A DNA stretch of 64,000 nt from Flavobacterium hydrophilum. GTDB lineage: Bacteria; Bacteroidota; Bacteroidia; Flavobacteriales; Flavobacteriaceae. The notes under the pieces are model-generated. The model had not been told where the DNA came from. It did not search any database and worked only from the letters and a program-made list of their open reading frames with translations. The translations under genes were made by a program, and so were the position numbers. The stretch's first letter is position 1. Every line of letters begins with the position of its first letter. The stretch spans positions 124,001 to 188,000 of the forward strand of contig NZ_QJHL01000007.1 of the NCBI RefSeq assembly GCF_003202405.1, written 5' to 3'. Of the stretch, positions 37,037 through 45,986 are shown piece after piece.

Positions 37037-38380
37037 TTATTGAATTTGATATTCTTCCAGTTTTCTATATAAAGTCGCAATTCCAATTTCTAATAATCTA
37101 GCCGTTTCGGCTTTATTTCCTTTTGTATAATTTAAAACCTTTTGAATATGAAGTTTCTCAACGCTCTGCATCGAGAAAGCCGACATTGATTTGCTGGTTT
37201 TTTCCGTTTGATTTTGCATTTCATAGGGAAGAACATCCGAAGTTAAAGTATCTCCATTACTCAAAATAACCGATCTTTCGATAATATTTTTTAGTTCACG
37301 GATATTTCCCGGCCAGGAATAATTTTCTAATTTCTGAATAAAATCATCTGAAATCGATAATGTTTTTTTATTTGTTTTTTCAGAAAATTGTTTGACAAAA
37401 TAATTAACCAGCAACGGAATATCTTTAACTCTTTCTTTTAACGAAGGAAGTTTAATTTCGAAAATATTCAAACGAAAATACAAATCAGAACGGAAACGAT
37501 GTTCGTCACTTTCTGTTTTTAAATCTCTGTTTGTAGCAGCAATTAATCTGAAATTTGATTTTTTTGGAGTCGTGTCTCCAACCGGAATATATTCAGAAGT
37601 TTCTAAAACACGCAATAATTTTGCCTGAAGATCTATCGGCATTTCTCCAATTTCATCTAAGAATAACGTACCGCCATTAGCTTCTTCAATAAAACCTTTT
37701 TTATCTTTTAAAGCTCCCGTAAAAGCGCCTTGTTTATGACCAAAAAGTTCGCTTTCTAAAATTGCTGCGCTGAACGTACTGCAGTTTAAAGCCACAAAAG
37801 ATTTTCCTGTACGATTGCTGTTTTCGTGAATCGCCTGTGCAAAAACTTCTTTTCCGGTTCCAGTTTCTCCGGTTAATAAAACAGTCGAATCAGTTTTGGC
37901 GACTTTTTGGGCAAGATCAATGACTTGTTCGATTCCTTTTGATTTCCCAATTATGCTGGAAAAGGAATATTTATCTCCAATACGTTTTTCAAGTTGTTGT
38001 ACTTTTTTCTGCAAATGCACTTTTTCGACCGCTTTATAAAGAAGAGGAATAATTTTATCATTATCATCGCCTTTCACAATATAATCAAAAGCACCATTTT
38101 TCATGGCCTGAACGCCGTCAGGAATATTTCCAAAAGCTGTCAGCAAAATAACTTCCGTCAACGGAAAACTGCCTTTTATATTTTGAAGAAAATCAACGCC
38201 GTTTCCGTCAGGCAGTTTTACATCACATAAAACGACATCTATATCGTTTTGCTCCAGCTTCTTAAAACCCGATTTTAAATCTTTGGCTTCAAAAACTTCG
38301 AAACCTTCTGATTTTACAATGCGTACCAGAAGACTTCTCAGTTTTTCTTCGTCGTCTATAATTAATATCTTGTTTGTCAT
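37037..38380 (-). CDS. sigma-54-dependent response regulator (NtrC type)
   Basis: A 447-residue transcription activator. The receiver domain has Asp53 in VVLCDVKLPDGNG. The AAA+ domain begins with SSIIGKSKGIEQVIDLAQKVA and contains Walker A GETGTGKE and the sigma-54-contacting loop GAFTGA, then the Walker B region GGTLFLDEIGEMP and the R-finger region. The C-terminal Fis-type helix-turn-helix (KVLNYTKGNKAETARLLEIGIATLYRKLEEY) binds DNA. E. coli uses the OmpR-type KdpE for kdp. No KdpE-like gene is present here, so this protein is the natural candidate for kdp control. Confidence 0.95.
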   Translation of the reverse strand: MTNKILIIDDEEKLRSLLVRIVKSEGFEVFEAKDLKSGFKKLEQNDIDVVLCDVKLPDGNGVDFLQNIKGSFPLTEVILLTAFGNIPDGVQAMKNGAFDYIVKGDDNDKIIPLLYKAVEKVHLQKKVQQLEKRIGDKYSFSSIIGKSKGIEQVIDLAQKVAKTDSTVLLTGETGTGKEVFAQAIHENSNRTGKSFVALNCSTFSAAILESELFGHKQGAFTGALKDKKGFIEEANGGTLFLDEIGEMPIDLQAKLLRVLETSEYIPVGDTTPKKSNFRLIAATNRDLKTESDEHRFRSDLYFRLNIFEIKLPSLKERVKDIPLLVNYFVKQFSEKTNKKTLSISDDFIQKLENYSWPGNIRELKNIIERSVILSNGDTLTSDVLPYEMQNQTEKTSKSMSAFSMQSVEKLHIQKVLNYTKGNKAETARLLEIGIATLYRKLEEYQIQ

Positions 38381-38418
38381 TTACAGTGTTGCTAAAAATC
38401 AAAGTTGATTAAGAATTA

Positions 38419-38426
38419 CAAATTTA
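38419..38426 (-). promoter_or_regulatory. possible -7 element of the sigma-54 regulator gene
   Basis: The minus strand reads TAAATTTG, matching TAnnTTTG, 38 bases before the ATG. No clear -33 TTG. Confidence 0.4.
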
Positions 38427-38505
38427 GCTTTAAAATCATTTGCCTTTTAGGATTCAAAATATAAATTTGGTTTCAAACATTATAAATCTATTAACACCGA
38501 AGAAT

Positions 38506-38535
38506 TTAGGATTCGTAACAAATGAATTAATTTTG
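38506..38535 (+). promoter_or_regulatory. possible promoter of the luciferase-like oxidoreductase
   Basis: TTA at 38506-38508, 19 bases, TAATTTTG at 38528-38535. One base off TTG-N19-TAnnTTTG. The ATG is 18 bases downstream. Confidence 0.5.
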
Positions 38536-38553
38536 TAAAAAGACATTTATTAC

Positions 38554-39561
38554 ATGAAAGACCCGATTTCAATCTCCATATTAGAACTGGCTATTATTAA
38601 CAATGATAGCAACGCAACTGAAACATTAAATAAAACAAAAGAAATTGCCCAGTTAACAGATATTTTAGGTTATAAAAGATTTTGGCTTGCCGAACATCAC
38701 AATATGGCGCATGTGGCCAGTACTGCAACGGTAGTCCTGATTGGATATGTTGCCAGTCAGACACAAAATATCCGTGTAGGTTCAGGGGGAATTATGCTGC
38801 CTAATCATTCGCCATTAATCGTTGCAGAGCAATTTGGAACTCTCGAAACTTTATATCCCGGCAGAATCGATTTAGGTTTAGGAAGAGCTCCCGGAACCGA
38901 TCAGCCAACTGCTGAAGCCATTCGAAAAGATTTTTTTGAACAGGCACAGCGGTTTCCGCAAAATGTATCTAAATTACAGGATTATTTTTCTGAGGGAAAT
39001 GCTACTGCAAAAGTGCGTGCTTTTCCGGCTGAAGGAACAAAAGTACCAATCTGGATTTTAGGATCAAGCATGGAAAGTGCTTCCTTAGCAGCTTCTTATG
39101 GATTTCCATATGCGTTTGCAGGGCATTTTGCACCTCGTCAGATGCTACAAGCTTTTGAGTTTTATCGGAATAATTTTCAGGCTTCTGAATTTCTGGATAA
39201 ACCGAAAACAATGGCTTGTGTAAATATTATTGCAGCGGATACTGATGAAGAGGCCGAAAAATTATCTACAAGTTTGTACCAGATGTTTTTGAATTTAATT
39301 CGAAATGACCGTAAAGGACTTCAGCCTCCTGTAGATTCACTTGATGCTATTATGAGCGAAGAAGAGCGTTTTCATGTCAATCAGATGACCGGAGGTTCAT
39401 TTGTTGGAAGTAAAAAACAAATTGAAGCAGATTTGAAAAAATTCATTGATTACGCTAAAATTGATGAACTAATGATTACTAGTCCAATTTTTGATCATCA
39501 GGCAAAATTAAAAAGCCTGCGATTGACCAAAGAAATAATCGATGAATTGAATGCAAAATAA
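38554..39561 (+). CDS. LLM class flavin-dependent oxidoreductase
   Basis: A 335-residue cytosolic TIM-barrel enzyme of the bacterial luciferase-like superfamily, which uses reduced flavin to oxidise small organic substrates. The N-terminal half carries 'YKRFWLAEHHNMAHVASTATVVLIG' and 'QNIRVGSGGIMLPNHSPLIVAEQFGTLETLYPGRIDLGLGRAPGTD', the signature of the MsnO8/YhbW subgroup. The substrate is unknown. It is monocistronic: divergent from the regulator and closed by a terminator. Confidence 0.94.
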   Translation: MKDPISISILELAIINNDSNATETLNKTKEIAQLTDILGYKRFWLAEHHNMAHVASTATVVLIGYVASQTQNIRVGSGGIMLPNHSPLIVAEQFGTLETLYPGRIDLGLGRAPGTDQPTAEAIRKDFFEQAQRFPQNVSKLQDYFSEGNATAKVRAFPAEGTKVPIWILGSSMESASLAASYGFPYAFAGHFAPRQMLQAFEFYRNNFQASEFLDKPKTMACVNIIAADTDEEAEKLSTSLYQMFLNLIRNDRKGLQPPVDSLDAIMSEEERFHVNQMTGGSFVGSKKQIEADLKKFIDYAKIDELMITSPIFDHQAKLKSLRLTKEIIDELNAK

Positions 39562-39575
39562 ATAGCTGTAAAATT

Positions 39576-39605
39576 AAAAGAGAGGCCTTTCGAGCCTCTC
39601 TTTTT
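39576..39605. terminator. bidirectional terminator
   Basis: Stem AAAAGAGAGGC/GCCTCTCTTTTT with a 7-base loop between convergent genes. Its right arm touches the stop codon of the minus-strand gene. Confidence 0.85.
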
Positions 39606-40104
39606 ATAGTTTTAATTTTCCTTCAACACCTATATCTGCAGTATTTCCAAATAATGCTGACCCTGCCATTTTAAGTAATGAAATAACTTTTCCGTCTTTT
39701 GTGTCCCAGTAATAAGCATCTGATGGTACTACTTTTATAACTGTAACATTTGGGTCGTTTTTGCCTTCTTCAAACCAGGCTTTTGCAACCGGAGTCCATA
39801 ATTCGTCAATTATCGATTGATCTTTATATATCGATGCTGTACCGTAAATAGAAATGTATTGAGAACTTGAATTGTTAGCAAAAAACAACTGAACCTGATT
39901 GTCTTTTAAAATTTCAAAATTCTTATTGCTGTTCGCAGAACTAATAAACCATAAATTTCCGTCATCATCAATATCCTGGATACCCATTGGTCTTGATTGA
40001 AGAGGTGTTTTTGTTAGTTCAGTTACAAAAATTCCTGTTTTAATTTCTTTTACTAATGAAATTATTTTTTCTACTGCTTCTTTATTATTTAAATCTTTAT
40101 GCAT
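39604..40104 (-). CDS. pyridoxamine 5'-phosphate oxidase-like FMN-binding protein
   Basis: A 166-residue split-barrel flavin-binding protein of the general-stress-protein-26 type. Family features are 'SRPMGIQDIDDDGNLWFISSANSNKNFEILKDNQVQLFFAN' (residues about 37-77) and the following 'YISIYGTASIYKDQSIIDELWTPVAKAWFEEG'. It lies 18 bases after the SpoIIAA-like gene, so both are probably one stress-related operon. Enzymatic activity of this group is not established. Confidence 0.9.
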   Translation of the reverse strand: MHKDLNNKEAVEKIISLVKEIKTGIFVTELTKTPLQSRPMGIQDIDDDGNLWFISSANSNKNFEILKDNQVQLFFANNSSSQYISIYGTASIYKDQSIIDELWTPVAKAWFEEGKNDPNVTVIKVVPSDAYYWDTKDGKVISLLKMAGSALFGNTADIGVEGKLKL

Positions 40105-40122
40105 GATATATCTTTTTATAAT

Positions 40123-40497
40123 TTAATCCAAATCAATTTTTTCTGCTGTCCAGTCAACTGCAAGTAAATAATCTTCTTTTTTGAAACCTTTAAATTCTCC
40201 CGGCATGACCGTATTAAAAACTTTAGTAAAATTGATCATTCTCTGACAATCTGTTACGATTGCAGCACGAGTCCATTTCGTAATGTTTTTAATGCTTAAT
40301 AAAGCTTCGTGTAACCATGCACCTAATGTGAAATCGGTTGGGGAATTATCAAAAAACAATAAATAATTGAGTTGTGGAGTATCGTGAATTAAAAGTCTGA
40401 CTTCTGATGTAACAAAATCAACATCGCCTTTAACTATGTGACCAGCTGTCTTAAAGCCAATCATATTTGCTGGTAATTCTTTAATTTTTTCAATCAT
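40123..40497 (-). CDS. SpoIIAA-like STAS domain protein
   Basis: A 124-residue protein of the SpoIIAA-like family (STAS/SEC14 fold). Features are the opening IKELPANMIGFKTAGHIVKGDVDFV and central LLFFDNSPTDFTLGAWLHEALLSIKNITKWTRAAIVTD. It is probably membrane-associated or lipid-binding by family analogy. The downstream flavin-binding stress protein is 18 bases away. Confidence 0.88.
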   Translation of the reverse strand: MIEKIKELPANMIGFKTAGHIVKGDVDFVTSEVRLLIHDTPQLNYLLFFDNSPTDFTLGAWLHEALLSIKNITKWTRAAIVTDCQRMINFTKVFNTVMPGEFKGFKKEDYLLAVDWTAEKIDLD

Positions 40498-40699
40498 AAC
40501 ATTTTAATTTTAGCAGGTTAAATTTCATTTTTCACAAAATTAAAGTAAAGGCTGCGTTTTGGTTTATGTAAATAGCTGATAATCTTACATAATTTCAATG
40601 TTTAGAACAAAACAGCTTGTAAAAGGTTTTTATGAATACTAAAGACTACTTCTCAAAAAAGCATTAAATTAGCTATATCATTAATATCAAATCCAGATT

Positions 40700-41320
40700 A
40701 TGCTTAAAAGAATTTTAGTTGGTGCCGCAATTGTAGTTGTTATTCTGCTTGCTTTCAAATATTGCGAATTTAAAAAAGGTGACGATTCTACAATCGATTA
40801 TAATACAAACCTAATTCAACAGCAAATTTTGAATGTTGGAAAACTTGTTGTTACTGAAGGGCATTTTTCTGAAGTCATCACCTATAAAAATCAGCAGAAG
40901 TATTTGATGGATATGATTTCTTTTGAAAAGAAAGCACTTATTGTGGTAAACGCAAATGTTACAGTTGCCTACGATTTGCACAAAATGAAATATGATATTG
41001 ACGAAAAAAACAAAACAATTACAATCCTCAATATCCCGAAAGAAGAAATTACAATCAATCCTGATATTCAGTTTTATGATGTGGAGCAAAGTAAACTGAA
41101 TCCTTTTACGGGAGATGATTACAATAAAATCAATAAATCCGTAAAAGCCAATCTGGCTAAGAAAATTGAAAAATCTACACTTAAGACGAATGCCCAAAAC
41201 AGATTAATAAGCGAATTGTCTAAGATTTTAATTCTAACAAATTCAATGGGCTGGAAATTAGAATATAATGGAAAAACCATTGAGTCGGAGAGTGAGCTTA
41301 ATCAGGATTTGAAGTTGTAA
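40700..41320 (+). CDS. DUF4230 domain protein
   Basis: A 206-residue membrane-anchored protein. A helix at about residues 4-20 (RILVGAAIVVVILLAFKY) is followed by a DUF4230 domain running from about 45 to 190. It reads LVVTEGHFSEVITYKNQQKYL, then KKALIVVNANVTVAYDLHKM and NPFTGDDYNKINKSVKANLAKKI. Function is unknown. The domain should face the periplasm if the helix is an uncleaved anchor. It stands alone, followed by a MITE-like remnant. Confidence 0.88.
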   Translation: MLKRILVGAAIVVVILLAFKYCEFKKGDDSTIDYNTNLIQQQILNVGKLVVTEGHFSEVITYKNQQKYLMDMISFEKKALIVVNANVTVAYDLHKMKYDIDEKNKTITILNIPKEEITINPDIQFYDVEQSKLNPFTGDDYNKINKSVKANLAKKIEKSTLKTNAQNRLISELSKILILTNSMGWKLEYNGKTIESESELNQDLKL

Positions 41321-41346
41321 TTTTAAGAATTAGAGGTTTTGCAATA

Positions 41347-41430
41347 TTGTCATTTCGACGAAGGAGAAATCACACTAGAAACTCCGCAATCAAAATCGCC
41401 AATTTTTGTCGAATTCCGAGTGTCACTTCT
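41347..41430. repeat. degenerate copy of the MITE-like element
   Basis: The left end TTGTCATTTCGACG-AAGGAGAAATCACACTAGAAA is nearly identical to the start of the element at 31400. The right half has diverged and the right terminal repeat is lost. Confidence 0.6.
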
Positions 41431-41512
41431 GACTAGCAATGTGACTGTTTGCTTGGCAAAAAACTTTGCGACTTTGTGTCTTTGCGAGATTAAAAAACCT
41501 ATGTGCAATAAT

Positions 41513-43270
41513 TTAAACTGCTTCCTTATCAAAAATCAAATTTAGCCCACCAGCAATTAAATGGGCAATTTCCGGACGTTTTTCTTTCAATTGCTCCAGA
41601 TAAACCAAGGCTTCCTGTAAAAGCTGTTTCTCATCCGAATCTTTTAAAAGTTCAGTAATTTCAACTGAAAGTAACCAATCAGCAGGATGATCTTTTTTTA
41701 GTTTTTCAAAAACAGATTTTAGATCAGATTTAGAATCATTATTATTTCGGATATTTCGAACAGTCGAATATAAAATTTCTAAATCATCACGTTCATTTGT
41801 ATGTTTTGCTTTTATGGTTTTAGTTGTAGGAACAATATTAATCAGATCAAAACTATTCACATCGGCTGGACCGGAAAAAGCAGAAACCACTTTTTTACCA
41901 ATTGCCATATCGTAATTGCCCCATTCCGGCTGGAACAGAATCGTATCGCCATGCGTAACAGTACAATTTCTAAAACTAATCAGGATAATTTCTCCATGAA
42001 GATTTCTTGAACCGGTAATAATTTCTCCTTCAACTATGATATTGCCTTCAAATTCCAGTTTAATAGTTTCGTTTTCTACGATGCTGTACGCCTGCAAATC
42101 CTTCGGACTCATGTCTTCTATGGCTAAATTGAAACCTTTGAGTTTTCCAATCGGGCTTCCAAATCCGTGTGAGTGGGTTAAAATTCCGTGGCCTACCAAT
42201 TCTTTTTCACGGTATGATAAAGCTGTTTTTCCGGTTGTCTGAATGTAGACCGGTTTTCCTTCTTCTTCAATAACATTAGTAAAAACGCCTGAAATTTGTA
42301 AACCGGTACTCAGTTCTATAGTTCCCAAAGCATTCGATTGAATCAGTTTTTGAATCCCGGACAAACCTCCGGTTCTTAAAGCCATTTTATTTGCAAATTC
42401 TTCTAAAATCAGACTCAGATGCGAGAAAGTTGGTGTTACATACAATTGAGGCTGTAACTGTGTAATATCAAAATTTTGATTGGCAGCAGAAATATTATAA
42501 GGGATTTTCTTCACATTATCCGTCATGCACCAGGCACTTTCTCCAATGGAAGAAAGTAGTCCGGCGCCGTAAATTTTAGGATTTTCGATAGTTCCGATTA
42601 AACCGTATTCAACCGTCCACCAGTGTAGATTTCGAATTTGGGCCATTTCGGATAATTCCCCCATATTGTTTTGCAAATTGGCCACAGCTTTTTCGGCTTC
42701 ATCAATTTTTTCCTGAGGCGTGTCTTCGGCTTCTTTTAAAATTGACAACAGTCGAATAGCCTCATACATCTGATAATCTTTATGAGATGAAATCGCTTTA
42801 CAGCCAATTTCTCCAAAACGGCGCAGGTATTCCGCATATTCTGGATTCGCGATAATAGGAGCGTGGCCGGCACCTTCGTGAATAATGTCAGGAGCGGGAG
42901 TGTATTCAATATGTTCTAATTGTCTGATATCCGAAGCGATAACCAAAACATTATAGGCCTGGAATTCCATAAAAGCGTTTGGTGGAATAAACCCGTCTAC
43001 GGCAACTGCTGCCCAGCCAATTTCAGTCAGAATTCGGTTCATCCCATACATGCTTGGAATGGAGTCAATCTCAATTCCTGTTTTTTTCAAACCATCCAAA
43101 TACGAATGATGGGCCACTTTCGATAAATAATCTACATTTTTACGCATCACATAACGCCAAACCGCCTGATTAATTGGAGTATAATCACCATAATCCTGTG
43201 GTTTGATGAATTGCTTTAAATGTTTAGGCAGTTTTTCTAATAATGGATTTGTTTCAATCGTTGAATTCAT
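41513..43270 (-). CDS. aromatic amino acid hydroxylase (phenylalanine 4-monooxygenase type), long form
   Basis: An iron- and pterin-dependent hydroxylase, most likely converting phenylalanine to tyrosine. The catalytic domain spans about residues 25-330. The iron-binding motif IIHEGAGHAPIIANPEYAEYL supplies two histidines, and a glutamate comes from the block around 'HWWTVEYGLIG'. Typical bacterial enzymes stop near 300 residues. This one continues to 585 with an extra C-terminal region containing 'VEGEIITGSRNLHGEIILISFRNCTV' and 'YDMAIGKKVVSAFSGPADVNSFD'. The extension is seen in other Bacteroidota and has no assigned role. The start ATG gives MNSTIETNPLLEKLPKHLK. It is a single-gene unit. 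Confidence 0.92.
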   Translation of the reverse strand: MNSTIETNPLLEKLPKHLKQFIKPQDYGDYTPINQAVWRYVMRKNVDYLSKVAHHSYLDGLKKTGIEIDSIPSMYGMNRILTEIGWAAVAVDGFIPPNAFMEFQAYNVLVIASDIRQLEHIEYTPAPDIIHEGAGHAPIIANPEYAEYLRRFGEIGCKAISSHKDYQMYEAIRLLSILKEAEDTPQEKIDEAEKAVANLQNNMGELSEMAQIRNLHWWTVEYGLIGTIENPKIYGAGLLSSIGESAWCMTDNVKKIPYNISAANQNFDITQLQPQLYVTPTFSHLSLILEEFANKMALRTGGLSGIQKLIQSNALGTIELSTGLQISGVFTNVIEEEGKPVYIQTTGKTALSYREKELVGHGILTHSHGFGSPIGKLKGFNLAIEDMSPKDLQAYSIVENETIKLEFEGNIIVEGEIITGSRNLHGEIILISFRNCTVTHGDTILFQPEWGNYDMAIGKKVVSAFSGPADVNSFDLINIVPTTKTIKAKHTNERDDLEILYSTVRNIRNNNDSKSDLKSVFEKLKKDHPADWLLSVEITELLKDSDEKQLLQEALVYLEQLKEKRPEIAHLIAGGLNLIFDKEAV

Positions 43271-43510
43271 TTGGAATAGCTGTAGGTTGTAATTGTAAAA
43301 TTACGATTTTTTGGTGTTTAAAATAACTTATTCGATTATGAATTTCTTTAATACGTGTGGTTTATTGTAAAATTAATAACTTTTTGAAGTTTTTTATCTC
43401 TTCTGGGTAATTTTGAATGCAGTTGTGAATTTTCTAAATAAATCAGAGAACAAAAAATAACAATAAAATACTTAGTTTTACAGAAAGTATAATTTCAGGT
43501 ATTCACAAGT

Positions 43511-44584
43511 ATGAAAGTTTTTTTTGTCATTTTAGCTATAGTAGTTCTGTTTATTTTAGGAATACGATATTTTTTATTCAGGATAGGGGATCCGGTAAAC
43601 AGCAAAGTCTCTGATTCGTATTTTTATCACTACAGAAAAAATTTGATTGTGCATTCGCCGATGGGAAATTGGTTTGAATTGGGCTATTTTGAATCTGATG
43701 CCGATGTAAAATCTTTTCAGCCAATCAACAGGGATTTTGGAAAAGATAAAAAGGACGTTTTCTGGAAAGGAAGAAAACAAAATGTTGATTATGCAACGTT
43801 TCAGGTTGATGCTTCTGGAATTATTAAGGATAAAAACCATGTGTATACGACGAACGGAAAAGAATATAATTTTTTAGGAATCATTACAGATGCAGATCCT
43901 AAAACCTATCAATTATTAGATCCGTCTTTGCCTGAACACAAACGTCAAAGCTGGAATAAGGATGTTAATTCGGTTTTTTATAGAAGTAAAAAGATACAAG
44001 GAGATCCGGCTACTTTCAGACCTTTAAATGATGGAATAGCTGTAGATGCAAATTATATTTATTCGATTATTCATGAAAGAGGTGAGGGTATGTACCTACT
44101 GGATGTTGATGAGGTTATTCAAAAACATAAAATGATTGATGGCAAAATACAGGTAATCAACGACACGTATGTACAAATTGGAAATTCAATTGTTTCTGCT
44201 TTTACTAAAGATGAATTTACGCTTCATACTTTCGAAATTATCAAAAACAGTAAAGAAATCGACTATTTTACAATAGTTGTTAATGATACCTTGATTTATA
44301 AAGGAATAGAATGTCCGGATGTTGATATCGAATCTTTTGAATCATTAGATTATGGTTATTCAAAAGACAATAGAAACGTGTTTTATAATGGCAAAAAAAT
44401 AATTGGAGTAAGTCTTACGGGGTTTGAAATTATTTCTCCGGATTATTCCAAAGATAATCAGCATGTTTATTATAAGAATGAAGTGGTTAAGGGAGCCAAT
44501 CCAAAAAGCTTCAAAAGAACTTCTGAAAATGATGTTTGGGAAGATGGTAAAAACAAATACAAGAACGGAAAAATTATAAACTAA
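43511..44584 (+). CDS. DKNYY family protein
   Basis: A 357-residue protein with an N-terminal membrane helix (residues 3-20) followed by DKNYY-type repeats. Each has the pattern Lys-Asp-x-x-x-Val-Phe/Tyr-Tyr-x-x-x-x-Ile: KDKKDVFWKGRKQN, KDKNHVYTTNGKEY, KDVNSVFYRSKKI, DANYIYSI, KDNRNVFYNGKKI, KDNQHVYYKNEVV. The repeat probably forms a beta structure outside the cytoplasm. No function is known. A DUF1348 gene follows after 8 bases, so the two are co-transcribed. Confidence 0.88.
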   Translation: MKVFFVILAIVVLFILGIRYFLFRIGDPVNSKVSDSYFYHYRKNLIVHSPMGNWFELGYFESDADVKSFQPINRDFGKDKKDVFWKGRKQNVDYATFQVDASGIIKDKNHVYTTNGKEYNFLGIITDADPKTYQLLDPSLPEHKRQSWNKDVNSVFYRSKKIQGDPATFRPLNDGIAVDANYIYSIIHERGEGMYLLDVDEVIQKHKMIDGKIQVINDTYVQIGNSIVSAFTKDEFTLHTFEIIKNSKEIDYFTIVVNDTLIYKGIECPDVDIESFESLDYGYSKDNRNVFYNGKKIIGVSLTGFEIISPDYSKDNQHVYYKNEVVKGANPKSFKRTSENDVWEDGKNKYKNGKIIN

Positions 44585-44592
44585 TTTATAGT

Positions 44593-45006
44593 ATGGAACA
44601 AAAAATACCATTGCCGCCTTTTACTTTAGAAACGGCAATTCAAAAAATTAAAATGGCAGAGGATGCCTGGAACAGTCAGGATCCGGAACGGGTTTCAAAA
44701 GCGTATACCGTTGATAGTGAATGGCGAAATCGCGATCAGTTTATAAATGGAAGAGAAGAGATTGTCTCTTTTTTGACTCAGAAATGGAAAAAAGAGTTGC
44801 ACTATAAACTTAAAAAAGAATATTGGGCACATACTGAAAACCGTATTGGTGTCAGATTTGAATATGAATATCAGACTGCTGAAGGCAATTGGTTTAGAGC
44901 GTACGGTAATGAAAACTGGGAATTTGATGCTAATGGACTCATGCAAAAAAGATTTGCGAGTATCAATGATATTCAGATTAATGAATCTGAGAGGAAATTG
45001 AAATAA
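44593..45006 (+). CDS. DUF1348 / NTF2-like protein
   Basis: A 137-residue cytosolic protein of the NTF2-like fold, DUF1348 subfamily. Typical blocks are 'WNSQDPERVSKAYTVDSEWRNRDQFINGREEIVSFL' and 'ENRIGVRFEYEYQTAEGNWFRAYGNENWEFDANGLM'. It would bind a small ligand in a cone-shaped pocket, but no reaction is known. It lies 8 bases after the DKNYY gene. Confidence 0.92.
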   Translation: MEQKIPLPPFTLETAIQKIKMAEDAWNSQDPERVSKAYTVDSEWRNRDQFINGREEIVSFLTQKWKKELHYKLKKEYWAHTENRIGVRFEYEYQTAEGNWFRAYGNENWEFDANGLMQKRFASINDIQINESERKLK

Positions 45007-45019
45007 AATTTTTAAACCT

Positions 45020-45057
45020 ATGAAAATAACGACTGTTTAACAATCGTTATTTTCATA
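45020..45057. terminator. hairpin between convergent genes
   Basis: A 14-bp perfect stem (TATGAAAATAACGA with TCGTTATTTTCATA) with a 10-base loop. The T run is short (TTATTTTC), so termination is likely but not certain. The stop codon of the minus-strand gene lies inside the loop. Confidence 0.55.
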
Positions 45058-45480
45058 GTTCAATTTCTCCATTTTATCCTCGTAACTTTCAGTTTCTTTT
45101 TTGGTCATACGAACTTCTTTCAGCGTTACTTTTAATTGCTTTTTACTGTCAGGACTTATCCATATTCCGTTAAAATTAGTTCCTTCTTTCTTTAAAATCA
45201 TAGCTCCTGAAAACCCATACTCGACTAATGCAAATTGGTTTTCATTCTTTTTATTTTGGGTAATGTCTAATTGTATCCAGCTTCCGGATTTATCGTAACG
45301 GTACATTGAAGTGTACATTATATCCGCTGTACAAGGATTTTCTTCTTCTTTTATATAAAATGTGACGGCTATTTTTCCGTCAATAGTGCCTTTGTACAGC
45401 ATGCTTTTGGCAGATTGTGCCTTTGTGGCGATAGCAAAGAACATACAAAGTAGATTACAAACAATAATTAGTTTTTTCAT
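45037..45480 (-). CDS. secreted hypothetical protein
   Basis: A 147-residue protein with a signal peptide (MKKLIIVCNLLCMFFAIATKAQ). The mature part reads 'YKGTIDGKIAVTFYIKEEENPCTADIMYTSMYRYDKSGSWIQLDITQ'. This is a beta-rich pattern of small Bacteroidota periplasmic proteins that I cannot place in a named family. The last residues (NYENNDC) are encoded in a hairpin. It lies 38 bases upstream of the truncated haemoglobin gene on the same strand but reads away after it. Confidence 0.75.
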   Translation of the reverse strand: MKKLIIVCNLLCMFFAIATKAQSAKSMLYKGTIDGKIAVTFYIKEEENPCTADIMYTSMYRYDKSGSWIQLDITQNKKNENQFALVEYGFSGAMILKKEGTNFNGIWISPDSKKQLKVTLKEVRMTKKETESYEDKMEKLNYENNDC

Positions 45481-45518
45481 ATTTAGTAATAAAGTTTTAT
45501 TGAATTTATATTGTTCTT

Positions 45519-45902
45519 TTATTGATTTCCCTGATTTCTGAAATATTCAATTTTATAATTGAACATGTAGGCCATATTAGCTGCACGAACTTTTGCTTCT
45601 TCGGCTAATTTTCCAACAAATAAAGAATCAACTGTTTCTGTAAAAATTTCCATCCAGCGATCAAAATGTGCTTGGTCTACAGGTAAATGTTTGTGTGGCG
45701 GAAAAGGGCTTCCGGAATACGTATGTTCTTCTAAAAGCAAAGTCTGCCAGAAACGGTACATTTTTTCTAAATGTTCCGGCCATCTTCCCGTCATTTTTTC
45801 ATTAAAAATAGGCCCGATCAAATCATCGTTTTGTACTTTTTCGTAAAATGTATTGACTAAAAGTTTTATGTTTTCTATATTTGAAATATCCTGCAATGCC
45901 AT
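45519..45902 (-). CDS. group III truncated haemoglobin
   Basis: A 127-residue haem protein of the truncated (2-over-2) globin family, group III. Such proteins bind oxygen or nitric oxide and are linked to nitrosative stress. Features are the N-terminal 'LLVNTFYEKVQNDDLIGPIF', then WPEHLEKMYRFWQTLLL and PFPPHKHLPVDQAHFDRWMEIF, which contains the proximal-histidine region. It lacks the Gly-Gly motifs of groups I and II, as expected for group III. The next gene on the strand, 36 bases on, is the secreted protein. Confidence 0.93.
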   Translation of the reverse strand: MALQDISNIENIKLLVNTFYEKVQNDDLIGPIFNEKMTGRWPEHLEKMYRFWQTLLLEEHTYSGSPFPPHKHLPVDQAHFDRWMEIFTETVDSLFVGKLAEEAKVRAANMAYMFNYKIEYFRNQGNQ

Positions 45903-45986
45903 TGTTGTAAATTAAATTTTCAACTACAAAAATACGATATAACCCCTTCTTTATTTGCTGATATTTATCATAACAGCATATTTTGT

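Noticed and set aside
41339..41545. A 68-codon frame after the DUF4230 gene
   Set aside because: It is made of the decayed MITE-like repeat and the 3' end of the hydroxylase gene read backwards.
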